Origin: Gammaproteobacteria bacterium | GTDB lineage: Bacteria; Pseudomonadota; Gammaproteobacteria; Steroidobacterales; Steroidobacteraceae | Reading direction: 5' to 3' | Length of the DNA stretch: 62,290 nt | Assembly (NCBI GenBank): GCA_028293745.1 | Contig: JAQGOF010000206.1 | Coordinates: 1 to 62,290 of the forward strand | In this document: one piece after another, positions 8,865 to 16,069 of the stretch | Numbering within the stretch: the first letter of the stretch is position 1 | Layout of the letters: the number at the start of each line of letters is the position of its first letter | Program-made: the position numbers and the translations under genes | The notes under the pieces: generated by a model | What the model saw: the letters and a program-made list of their open reading frames with translations, nothing else | Databases searched by the model: none | Told to the model about the DNA's origin: nothing

Positions 8865-10481
8865 TCAAGCATTGCGGGCGGGGAACTGCCAGCCGCCGCC
8901 CAGGGCATTGAACAGCTGTACGAGCGCCTGCAGGTGCGCAAATCTGACTTGAACCAACGCATCCTCGGCACTGAAGAGTGCGCTCTGTGTATTCAACACC
9001 GTCAGCACATTGACCGTGCCGGCGTGCAGCTGGATCTCCGTGATCTCGTATGCGCGCCGTGCTTTGGTGACTGCGTCCTGCTGGCGCCGATACTGCTCCG
9101 CGGTCTGCTCGGTCGCCACGAGGGCGTCCTCGACGTTACTGAAGGCCGAAATCACGGACTTGTGATAGTTGGACAGCAGTTCGTCGTACCGGCCCTTATT
9201 GAGGCGATAGCCTCCGACGAGCGCTCCGCCCTGGAAAATGTTCTGGGCTACGGTGCCGGTGAGGGAAAAGACCTGGTTGGCCGGCGAGATCAGCCCCGAG
9301 AGTGCAGTGCTGACGAAGCCGCCGCCCGCCGTCAGGTCGATGCTCGGGAAGAAGGCTGCCCGGGCCACCTGGATATTGGCGTTTGCCGCCATCAATTGGG
9401 CTTCGGCGGCCGCGACATCCGGACGCCGGGCCAGGAGCTCAGAGGGTAAACCCGGACCCACCACCGGCTCGGAGAGGTCGCTCAGCGTCCCGCCCGGAGC
9501 TTCCAGCTCTTGAGGCATCCTTCCTACGAGAATGGCGAGGGCATCGAGCGTCTGTCGGAGCTGCTGCCGCAGAGGCGGTATGGACGCGTTTATCACCGCT
9601 ACCGTAGTCGCCTGCTGCGCGACGTCCAAGGCGTTCGCGGTGCCAACCGTTGCCTCGAACGTGAGGTCCTTAAGTATCGTCTGCGCGGTTGAGAGGTCCT
9701 GTTCCGCCACGTTGAGGCGATCGTGCAATTCGATGGCCTGAAAATATGTGGTCGCGACGCTCGTCATCACGGTCAGCTCGACCGTTGCACGGTCATACCG
9801 GGTCGCCGTCGCCGTGAAACGCGCTGCGTTGAACGCCGCTCGATTTTTTCCCCAGAAATCCAGTTGATAGCTGGCCGAGGCTTGCACGCCGAACTGGTTA
9901 AAGGTCACCGGCTTAGCACTCGACGTGGTGGTGAGCGAAGGCTTCTGACGCTGGCGGACGCCAGTGGCGTCCACCCCAATTGCGGGGAGCAAGGGCGCAC
10001 CCGCGATTTGTGCCTGCGCGTCGGCCTGGCGAATTCGTGCGACGGCTGCCCCGATGTCGTCGTTCGCTTGTTGCGCCTGAGCGATCAAGTCATTGAGTTG
10101 CGGCGAGCCAAATCCGCGCCACCACTCGGCGGACGGCCATGCCGCTGCGATGTTCGCGGTAGTAACGGGCGGCTGTGGTGGGTGCATCGCATGCGATGCA
10201 CGGGCATCCTGCCCCGGAGCAGGCGAAGATGGCTTGGCCGGCGGTCCAGCGCGTGTAGTGGCTATTGCGTCCGTCGCTGCTGCGGTTGCGGCCGACTCGT
10301 CAGGCGTCCGGGTAGTATTGACGTTCCAGGCAGCGGGCGCCTGAATGTCAGGCCGCTTGTACCGTGGTCCGAGTAAATTACATGCGGAAAGCAACAGAGT
10401 CGCAAAAGCGACGGTGCAAAAAGCAATCTTGTCCGTGAGTTTCACTGCGCGATGCGGAAGGTGCTGAGCTGCGAGCACCAT
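8865..10481 (-). CDS. Outer-membrane efflux lipoprotein (NodT/OprM family) with inserted segment
   Basis: The TolC-like outer-membrane channel of the pump, 538 residues from the ATG at 10481 (a GTG at 10445 is also possible). A signal peptide ends in the lipobox LLLSAC, so C34 is probably lipidated. Two outer-membrane-efflux repeats follow (about 120-320 and 330-530); RRPDVAAAEAQLMAANANIQVARAA is split here as RRPDVAAAEAQL and NIQVARAAFFPSIDLTAGGG. Between the N-terminal RYKRPDIQAPAAW and the conserved AAWPSAEWWRGFGSPQLN there is an extra Ala/Pro/Thr-rich stretch of roughly 55 residues (about 55-112) that typical members lack; a palindromic repeat at 10180-10204 lies inside its coding sequence. 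It is the first gene of the pump/two-component operon. Confidence 0.9.
   Translation of the reverse strand: MVLAAQHLPHRAVKLTDKIAFCTVAFATLLLSACNLLGPRYKRPDIQAPAAWNVNTTRTPDESAATAAATDAIATTRAGPPAKPSSPAPGQDARASHAMHPPQPPVTTANIAAAWPSAEWWRGFGSPQLNDLIAQAQQANDDIGAAVARIRQADAQAQIAGAPLLPAIGVDATGVRQRQKPSLTTTSSAKPVTFNQFGVQASASYQLDFWGKNRAAFNAARFTATATRYDRATVELTVMTSVATTYFQAIELHDRLNVAEQDLSTAQTILKDLTFEATVGTANALDVAQQATTVAVINASIPPLRQQLRQTLDALAILVGRMPQELEAPGGTLSDLSEPVVGPGLPSELLARRPDVAAAEAQLMAANANIQVARAAFFPSIDLTAGGGFVSTALSGLISPANQVFSLTGTVAQNIFQGGALVGGYRLNKGRYDELLSNYHKSVISAFSNVEDALVATEQTAEQYRRQQDAVTKARRAYEITEIQLHAGTVNVLTVLNTQSALFSAEDALVQVRFAHLQALVQLFNALGGGWQFPARNA
10180..10204. repeat. 25-bp palindromic repeat, copy 1 (intragenic)
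   Basis: GGG, then a perfect 20-bp palindrome with half-site GTGCATCGCA (10182-10201), then GGG. The second copy at 56132-56156 differs only by a T-to-A change in the left arm and the matching A-to-T change in the right arm, so pairing is kept. In this copy the repeat is read in frame within the lipoprotein gene as ARASHAMHP. Confidence 0.75.
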
Positions 10482-10718
10482 ACGTCCGGACGACTTAGCA
10501 CCGGATTAGCGAAATATTAATTTCCGTTAACCCGCGGCCCAGGGCGGCTCCAAGCCTGTTTCGGGCGAAACATAACGTAATACAATCAGACAGATATGAT
10601 CCATTCTTCAGACCCAGCGGGAATACAGCGGGCCCCTGATGCCGGGCGAAGGCAGACCATTGAGTTTCATGTGACATAAGTTATATTCCGGGGCGCAGGC
10701 GTTTGAGCGGGAACGGCA
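10482..10718. promoter_or_regulatory. Divergent intergenic region with two inverted repeats
   Basis: This 237-bp region separates the pump operon (minus) from the 125-residue unknown (plus). It contains GTTTCG-GG-CGAAAC at 10558-10571, a perfect 6-bp inverted repeat, and an AT-rich GAAAT-ATTA-ATTTC at 10511-10524. Both lie upstream of the pump operon and could be operator sites, for example for the linked OmpR-type regulator. A 60-codon minus-strand frame inside it shows no coding features and is not called. Confidence 0.4.
10660..10687 (+). promoter_or_regulatory. Candidate sigma-70 promoter
   Basis: TTGAGT at 10660-10665, a 16-bp spacer and TATATT at 10682-10687, about 30 bp before the ATG at 10719. 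Four to five of six positions match in each hexamer, which stands out in this GC-rich DNA. Confidence 0.55.
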
Positions 10719-11096
10719 ATGAACACTACCCTGGACCTGTTTGAAGCGGCCACGGTGTCGCTAACACGTCCCGCGTCGATCAAGGATCGACTGGCGGACG
10801 CGTATCGAAATTACCTCGCCTATGTGGACGAGGAAGATCTCCCCGCTGACGTATGCGAGGAGTTTCGCGCGTTGACTGACACACTCACCCGAACTCCTCC
10901 GGGTTTTCGCGGCGACAATGCCCTACGTGCGACCGTGCGAAAGATGTCGAGTGACGACGCAGCGGCGGCGGCCTCAGCGGTTGTGCGGATGTTCGGCGCG
11001 GTATCTCGCGCGAGTATGAGCGCGACAGCTGATGCAGGTAGCTCAGCCGCGAAGAGCGTCACTAACGTCGTGCCGCTTCACATGGCAAAGGCCTGA
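10719..11096 (+). CDS. Hypothetical protein, 125 residues
   Basis: No family recognised. The protein is mostly helical in character, has no signal peptide or TM segment, and contains an acidic stretch (AYVDEEDLPADVCEEF, about 34-49) followed by an Ala/Ser-rich C-terminal half (about 85-118). The ATG at 10719 has GAGCGGGAA upstream and a plausible promoter at 10660-10687, so it is probably a real monocistronic gene. It ends 23 bp from the convergent TIR-like gene. Confidence 0.55.
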   Translation: MNTTLDLFEAATVSLTRPASIKDRLADAYRNYLAYVDEEDLPADVCEEFRALTDTLTRTPPGFRGDNALRATVRKMSSDDAAAAASAVVRMFGAVSRASMSATADAGSSAAKSVTNVVPLHMAKA

Positions 11097-11119
11097 GGTC
11101 GCGTGACTGCGGCCGGACC

Positions 11120-11572
11120 CTAGTCCATCTTGAATTCGATCGTGTCCCAGCGCGTCGTGTCTTCATGACGCGCCTGGCGCTTGATCGCGTCCACGAGTGC
11201 GCGCTCATCCCAGTCCACGATCTCATCGGCGAGATCTGCGAGCACCTTGGGAACCGGCGCCTGCGAGCCAAATGGCTTCATGAGCACCACGGGCTTCTGG
11301 CTCGCCTGCGCATAAAGCAGCTGGAACGTCAGAAGGTCCTGCGACGTCGCATAGAGACTCGAAAGTGCGACGACCACTTCCACGGGAGTGATCTGCTTGC
11401 GCAGCCCTTCTTTCAGCGCTTCCTTATCGCCGTCCGGGCGCAGCTCCGGCCTGCTGGTATTGCGATAAAAGAAGTTCCGGGCGCTTTCGAGATACTCGAA
11501 AACGCGCAGATAGTCATCGCTGTCTTCCCAGAGGTGGGTGACGAACAGCCGAACTGGGTTGGCCTGCGACAT
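11120..11572 (-). CDS. TIR-like domain protein (MTH538/DUF1863, ThsB-like)
   Basis: A 150-residue single-domain protein. It shows the pattern of MTH538-type TIR-like domains, as in the ThsB sensor of Thoeris anti-phage systems: a first strand RLFVTHLWEDSDDY, the aromatic/Asn segment FFYRNTSRPE, a second strand VEVVVALSSLYATSQDLL, a KPVVLMKPFG strand, and the C-terminal ADEIVDWDERALVDAIKRQ. I chose the ATG at 11572; a TTG at 11602 would add ten weakly supported residues. No ThsA-like NADase or other effector lies nearby, and the neighbours are an unknown and an EEP hydrolase. The family assignment is from memory of the motif order; function here is unknown. Confidence 0.7.
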   Translation of the reverse strand: MSQANPVRLFVTHLWEDSDDYLRVFEYLESARNFFYRNTSRPELRPDGDKEALKEGLRKQITPVEVVVALSSLYATSQDLLTFQLLYAQASQKPVVLMKPFGSQAPVPKVLADLADEIVDWDERALVDAIKRQARHEDTTRWDTIEFKMD

Positions 11573-11734
11573 GGCGAAATTGCACTGCGGCTTGCTTGCC
11601 AAAGATCACAGGAGTCTCGCACAAGCGTGGCTACGGCGAAACTCGAACAGCCGATGCCGTCCGGCGACAGGTTTGCTCTCCCGTACCCTGGGCTGCGGCT
11701 ATAGAATGCGTCGTTTGCGATAAGGAACCGATAC

Positions 11735-12499
11735 GTGCGTCTGCTCGTCTATAACATTCGCTACGCCACAGGTACCGGTCCCTCGTTCCACCTCCCCGTC
11801 CCGGGCGCGGGATATCTGCGCAGCAACCGCAAGGTGCTGGCCGGTATTACCGACTTCATCCGTGCGGAGCACCCGGACGTGGTCGGCCTCATAGAGGTCG
11901 ATACGGGCTCTATCCGTACCGGCATGGTCAACCAGGCCGAGCACATCGCCGGCTCGATCGGTCATTACTCAACGTTCCAGTGCAAGTACGGAACGGGGTC
12001 CATCAACAACCTCGTGCCGATAGTGCGTAAGCAGGCGAATGCCTTCCTGTCGGCGCCCCACGTGCATGGCGAGCGGTTTCACTATTTCGATACCGGTATC
12101 AAGCGGCTGATCATCGAGCTCGAGCTCGATGACGTCTGCGTATTCCTCGTGCACCTGTCGCTGAAATTCCGCCATCGCCAGTATCAGCTGCGCTCGCTGC
12201 ACGATCTGATCGTGCAGTCCCCCAAGCCGGTCATTGTCGCGGGCGACTTCAACACCTTCTGGGGTAACCACGAGATCTATCTGTTCATGCGCGCAGCCGG
12301 GCTGCGGAGCGCGAACTCGGCCGGCCTTCCCTCCTTTCCGGCGAAGATTCCGCGTGTCGAGCTGGACTTCATCCTGGTCAGCGAGGGGATCGAGGTGACG
12401 GACTTCCGGGTGCCCGACGTTCGCTTCTCAGACCACCGGCCGCTGGTGTGCGATTTCCACGTTCGCTCGGACGCGCTCGTACGCCGAACGGCCGCCTGA
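11735..12499 (+). CDS. Endonuclease/exonuclease/phosphatase (EEP) family protein
   Basis: A 254-residue member of the EEP superfamily of metal-dependent phosphodiesterases. Motifs: first strand LLVYNIRYATG, metal ligand E in VVGLIEVD (about residue 54), GDFNTFWG with the catalytic Asp/Asn (about 172-179), LDFILVS, and the terminal SDHRPLVCDF with the catalytic Asp-His pair. No signal peptide is visible, so it is cytoplasmic; whether it acts on nucleic acid or small phosphodiesters is not evident. The start is GTG at 11735 with AAGGA eight bases upstream. It is followed after 11 bp by the fadJ-like gene, probably one transcript. Confidence 0.82.
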   Translation: MRLLVYNIRYATGTGPSFHLPVPGAGYLRSNRKVLAGITDFIRAEHPDVVGLIEVDTGSIRTGMVNQAEHIAGSIGHYSTFQCKYGTGSINNLVPIVRKQANAFLSAPHVHGERFHYFDTGIKRLIIELELDDVCVFLVHLSLKFRHRQYQLRSLHDLIVQSPKPVIVAGDFNTFWGNHEIYLFMRAAGLRSANSAGLPSFPAKIPRVELDFILVSEGIEVTDFRVPDVRFSDHRPLVCDFHVRSDALVRRTAA

Positions 12500-12510
12500 G
12501 GTTGAGTTCA

Positions 12511-14547
12511 ATGACTGAAGCGACTGCCTGGAAGCTCGAGCAGGATGCCGACTCGATCGCGTGGCTGACGATCGACAAGGCGGGCACCTCCGCCAATGTG
12601 CTCTCGAGCAGCGTACTGCGCGAGCTGGATACCCTCCTCGAGCCTCTGGCCCGGAATCCGCCCCGCGCCGTGATCGTCATATCCGGCAAGAAGAGTGGCT
12701 TCGTCGCCGGTGCCGACATCAAGGAGTTCACCGGCATCACGAACATCGAGGACGGGTACCGCCTCATTCGTGCTGGGCAGGACGTCTTGAACCGCCTCGA
12801 AGCCCTTCCTTGCCCCACTGTCGCTGCCATCCACGGCTTTGCACTGGGCGGCGGGCTAGAGCTCGCCCTGGCGTGCCGATATCGCGTGGCTGCTGACGAC
12901 GAGAAGTTGTCGCTGGGACTGCCGGAAGTGCAGCTGGGAATTCACCCCGGATTCGGCGGGACTGTCCGCTCCGTACGGCTGGTGGGCGTGCGGCCCGCGA
13001 TGGAGATGATGCTCACCGGCAAACCCGTTCGCGGCGAAAAGGCATTGCGCATTGGGCTCGTCGACAGGCTCGTGCCGCCACAGGATCTGCGCAAGGCCGC
13101 GAAAGAGATCGCGCTGCGAGCACCAGCGCCCCGCCGCGCGCCATTCAGCGAACGGGTGTTGAGTTGGCCGATCGTACGCGGGTTCGTGAAAAGCGCCCTG
13201 GTTTCGCAAGTCGCCGCCAGGGCTCGGCGAGACCACTACCCGGCTCCCTACGCAATGATCGATCTGTGGGCGCGAGGTGGCGACTCCTACGAGGCCGAAG
13301 CACGTTCGATAGCGGAACTCTTCCTCACTGAGACTTCGCGCAGCCTGGTACGGGTCTTCCTGCTGCAGGACCGCCTGAAGGCGTTGGGAGGCAAGGGAGG
13401 GCCCGAGATCAAGCACGTGCACGTCGTCGGGGCGGGTGTCATGGGCGCAGATATCGCTGCCTGGTCTGCGATGCGCGGCTTCACGGTTACCCTGCAGGAT
13501 CGAGGGCTTGAATACATCGAGCCGGCCTTGAAGCGTGCCTACGAGTTGTTCGACAAGCGCCTGCGTGATCCCGCGAAGAACACGGCTGCTCGCGGGCGAC
13601 TGCGCGCGGACGTTCAGGCCGAAGGTGTACCCGACGCAGATGTCGTGATCGAGGCGATCTTCGAGAGCCTCGAAGCGAAGCGTGAGTTGTACGCGGGCCT
13701 CGAGCCGCGCATGAAGCCCGGCGCCATTCTCGCAACCAACACGTCCAGCCTGATGCTCGAGCCGCTCACGGAAAAACTGGCGCGCCCCGAGCGGCTCGTG
13801 GGATTGCATTTCTTCAATCCGGTGCCCCAGATGCCGCTGATCGAGATAGTCCAGTCCGCTCGTACGGACCCGGCGGTGATGCAAGGCGCGATCGCGTTTG
13901 CGCGCAAGCTCGACAAGCTGCCCGTTCCCTGCCGCAGCGCGCCCGGATTCGTGGTCAATCGCGTGTTGATGCCCTACCTGCACGAGGCCATGTTTGCGGC
14001 GCAGGAAGGTATCCCGCTGGCCGTCATCGACCAGGCTGCCGTTGACTTCGGCATGCCCATGGGCCCGATAGAGCTGGCCGACGTCGTGGGCCTCGATGTT
14101 GCAACCCACGTGGGCGAGATCATCGCAGCCGAGCTGGGACGCCCTGCCCCCGACCTGACTCGTTTGAAGGAGCTCGTCGCGGCGAAGAAGCTCGGCCGCA
14201 AGAGCAGCGAGGGATTCTACGTCTGGAAGGACGGCAAACCGCTCAAACCGCCCGTGGGCGGCGCTACCGCGCCGGCTGACCTGATCGACCGGTTGATCCT
14301 GATGCTCGTGAACGAGTGCGTGGCGTGCCTGCGGGAGCGCGTCGTCGAGGAATCCGACCTGGTGGATGCGGCAGTCGTTTTTGGGACCGGATTCGCACCG
14401 TTCCGCGGCGGTCCGCTGGCCTACGCACGCAACCGCGGAGTTGACGTCGTGGTGGCCCGTCTCGCAGAGCTGGCTGCCCGTCACGGTGCTCGTTTCACCG
14501 CAGATCCCGGGTGGCCGCAACTCGGCAATGCGGGCGGAAAAGCGTGA
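12511..14547 (+). CDS. fadJ: Multifunctional fatty-acid oxidation alpha subunit (enoyl-CoA hydratase/3-hydroxyacyl-CoA dehydrogenase)
   Basis: Catalyses hydration of enoyl-CoA and NAD-dependent oxidation of 3-hydroxyacyl-CoA in beta-oxidation; 678 residues. The crotonase domain (about 1-190) has the oxyanion-hole segments GFVAGADIKEF and GFALGGGLELALA and the catalytic Glu region LGLPEVQLGIHPGFGG. The dehydrogenase part starts near residue 310 with the Rossmann motif HVVGAGVMGADIAAW, then ATNTSSL, and the active-site VGLHFFNPVPQMPLIEIVQ. The ATG at 12511 is preferred over upstream in-frame codons lying within the EEP gene. No thiolase (FadA/FadI) follows, so the beta subunit must be encoded elsewhere. 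FadJ rather than FadB is my best reading, but the distinction is not secure. Confidence 0.88.
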   Translation: MTEATAWKLEQDADSIAWLTIDKAGTSANVLSSSVLRELDTLLEPLARNPPRAVIVISGKKSGFVAGADIKEFTGITNIEDGYRLIRAGQDVLNRLEALPCPTVAAIHGFALGGGLELALACRYRVAADDEKLSLGLPEVQLGIHPGFGGTVRSVRLVGVRPAMEMMLTGKPVRGEKALRIGLVDRLVPPQDLRKAAKEIALRAPAPRRAPFSERVLSWPIVRGFVKSALVSQVAARARRDHYPAPYAMIDLWARGGDSYEAEARSIAELFLTETSRSLVRVFLLQDRLKALGGKGGPEIKHVHVVGAGVMGADIAAWSAMRGFTVTLQDRGLEYIEPALKRAYELFDKRLRDPAKNTAARGRLRADVQAEGVPDADVVIEAIFESLEAKRELYAGLEPRMKPGAILATNTSSLMLEPLTEKLARPERLVGLHFFNPVPQMPLIEIVQSARTDPAVMQGAIAFARKLDKLPVPCRSAPGFVVNRVLMPYLHEAMFAAQEGIPLAVIDQAAVDFGMPMGPIELADVVGLDVATHVGEIIAAELGRPAPDLTRLKELVAAKKLGRKSSEGFYVWKDGKPLKPPVGGATAPADLIDRLILMLVNECVACLRERVVEESDLVDAAVVFGTGFAPFRGGPLAYARNRGVDVVVARLAELAARHGARFTADPGWPQLGNAGGKA

Positions 14548-14635
14548 ACGGGGTATCAGTGGGACAAAGGTCCTGTGCTACCATCGGATGCACTCGACGC
14601 ACCAACTTTGGTCTTATGGCGTCAGGCCCAGTGAA

Positions 14636-15706
14636 ATGCAGGAAGAACGCGAAGCCAGCGTTCAATTACTCAAAACGTTCGCACCCCTGGACGGACTGAA
14701 GCGCGACAATCTGGCCGCGCTCGCCAAGAAGGTCAGTGTGCGGACGATGTCCGCCGGCCGGATGTTGTTCAAGGAAGGCGATACCGACAAGCGCACCATC
14801 TGGCTGGTCGGCGGCCTGCTCGAGATCCGCGAGGGCGACCGCACAATCGCGATGCTCCGTGGCGGCACGCCCGAGGCGCGCAACCCCCTGTATCCGAAGA
14901 CTCCGCGCACCGTGACCGCACGTGCCACGGAAGAGATCAGTTACCTGTCGATCGACAGTGAGCTGCTCGATGTCATGATCACCTGGGACCAGACCGGCAG
15001 CTACGAGGTTGCAGAGCTTCAGGCCCAGCTCGAAGGGGCCGGCACCGACGACTGGATGACGACGCTGCTGCAGACCAAGGCGTTTCATCGGATCCCGCCA
15101 GCCAACATCCAGGCGATCTTCATGCGGCTGCAGCGCACGCCTTTTCGTGCGGGCGAAGTCGTCATCAAACAGGGCGACGAAGGCGATTACTTCTACATCA
15201 TCGTGAATGGCAAGTGCGTGGTCACTCGCGAAACGCCCTTGAACCGCGATGGTATCAAGCTGGCGGAGTTGAGCGTCGGTGACACCTTCGGCGAGGAGGC
15301 CCTCATTGCCGAGGCGAAACGCAATGCAACGGTCACCATGCTCACGGATGGCGTGCTCATGCGCCTCAACAAGCAGGACTTTCGCGAGCTCATGAACGAG
15401 CCGCTGCTGCAGTGGGTCAGCTACGACAAGGCGCGCGAGATCATCGACCAGGGAGGGCGCTGGCTGGATGTCAGGCTGCCGAGCGAGCACCAGAACCTGT
15501 CGATCGAAGGCGCTCTCAACATTCCGCTCTATTTCATACGGCTGAAGCTATCGGCGCTCGACCGCAAGATCCCGTATGTCGTGTATTGCGACACCGGCCG
15601 CAGAAGCTCGGCGGCGGCGTTCATCCTGGTGGAGCGGGGATTCGATGCCTACGTGCTGACCGGGGGACTGACCAACAGCGCCGTCGCCCTGCGAAGATCC
15701 GCCTAG
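14636..15706 (+). CDS. Tandem cyclic-nucleotide-binding domain protein with C-terminal rhodanese domain
   Basis: A 356-residue cytoplasmic protein. The first CNB-like beta barrel (about 15-115) is degenerate. The second (about 135-250) has the phosphate-binding cassette FGEEALIAEAKRNATV with the Glu and Arg expected to hold a cyclic nucleotide. The rhodanese domain (about 265-356) has LDVRLPSEHQNLSIEGALNIP and a loop YCDTGRRSS that keeps the catalytic Cys. There is no HTH, so it is not a Crp-type regulator. It probably senses a cyclic nucleotide and acts on or binds a sulfur species or partner protein. The ATG at 14636 begins directly before the first domain; an in-frame ATG at 14588 is possible. 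It converges on the PilZ gene 8 bp away. Confidence 0.82.
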   Translation: MQEEREASVQLLKTFAPLDGLKRDNLAALAKKVSVRTMSAGRMLFKEGDTDKRTIWLVGGLLEIREGDRTIAMLRGGTPEARNPLYPKTPRTVTARATEEISYLSIDSELLDVMITWDQTGSYEVAELQAQLEGAGTDDWMTTLLQTKAFHRIPPANIQAIFMRLQRTPFRAGEVVIKQGDEGDYFYIIVNGKCVVTRETPLNRDGIKLAELSVGDTFGEEALIAEAKRNATVTMLTDGVLMRLNKQDFRELMNEPLLQWVSYDKAREIIDQGGRWLDVRLPSEHQNLSIEGALNIPLYFIRLKLSALDRKIPYVVYCDTGRRSSAAAFILVERGFDAYVLTGGLTNSAVALRRSA

Positions 15707-15714
15707 TCACTCGC

Positions 15715-16065
15715 TCACATCGTATGGGTCGCCTTGTCACCGGACAGCGCACCCGCCAGGTACGTCTCGATCTTCTTCTGCGTCTGGCCGCGATCCTGGT
15801 CGCTGAACTGCACCCCGATGCCCGCGGTACGCTTGTTCTGCGCACCCTTCGGCGTGACCCAGATGACGCGGCCCGCCACCGGCAATTTCTCATCCTCGCC
15901 CATCAGGTTGAGCAGCATGAACACCTCATCGCCCAGGCGGTAGTTGCTGTTGGTCGGGATGAACAGCCCGCCGTTGCGCACGAAAGGCATATAGGCAAGG
16001 TACAGGGCGCTCTTGTCCTTGATCGTCAGGGTCAGAAGACCCGGTTTGTTGCCACCCGCTCGCAA
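15715..16065 (-). CDS. pilZ: PilZ domain protein
   Basis: A 116-residue single-domain PilZ protein, the short type found beside holB in gammaproteobacteria and needed for type IV pilus assembly in Pseudomonas and Xanthomonas. Visible features are SALYLAYMPFVRNGGLFIPT, YRLGDEVFMLLNLMG, LPVAGRVIWVTPKG and GIGVQFSD. The RxxxR/DxSxxG cyclic-di-GMP motif is not clear, as is usual for the PilZ holotype. The start is TTG at 16065, four bases after the holB stop, with AGGTAAGA just before it. Co-transcribed with holB and tmk. Confidence 0.85.
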   Translation of the reverse strand: MRAGGNKPGLLTLTIKDKSALYLAYMPFVRNGGLFIPTNSNYRLGDEVFMLLNLMGEDEKLPVAGRVIWVTPKGAQNKRTAGIGVQFSDQDRGQTQKKIETYLAGALSGDKATHTM

Positions 16066-16069
16066 TTTC

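Noticed and set aside
10495..10677. 60-codon minus-strand frame upstream of the efflux lipoprotein
   Set aside because: Falls in a divergent promoter region, has no Shine-Dalgarno and no hydrophobic or conserved pattern.
11120..12499. A two-gene Thoeris-like defence system formed by the TIR-like gene and the EEP gene
   Set aside because: The genes are divergent, the EEP protein is not an NADase or SIR2 effector, and the EEP gene is coupled to fadJ instead.
12856..14520. 554-codon open frame on the minus strand opposite fadJ
   Set aside because: It is antisense to a clear fadJ coding sequence, has no recognisable motif and is a product of GC-rich third positions.
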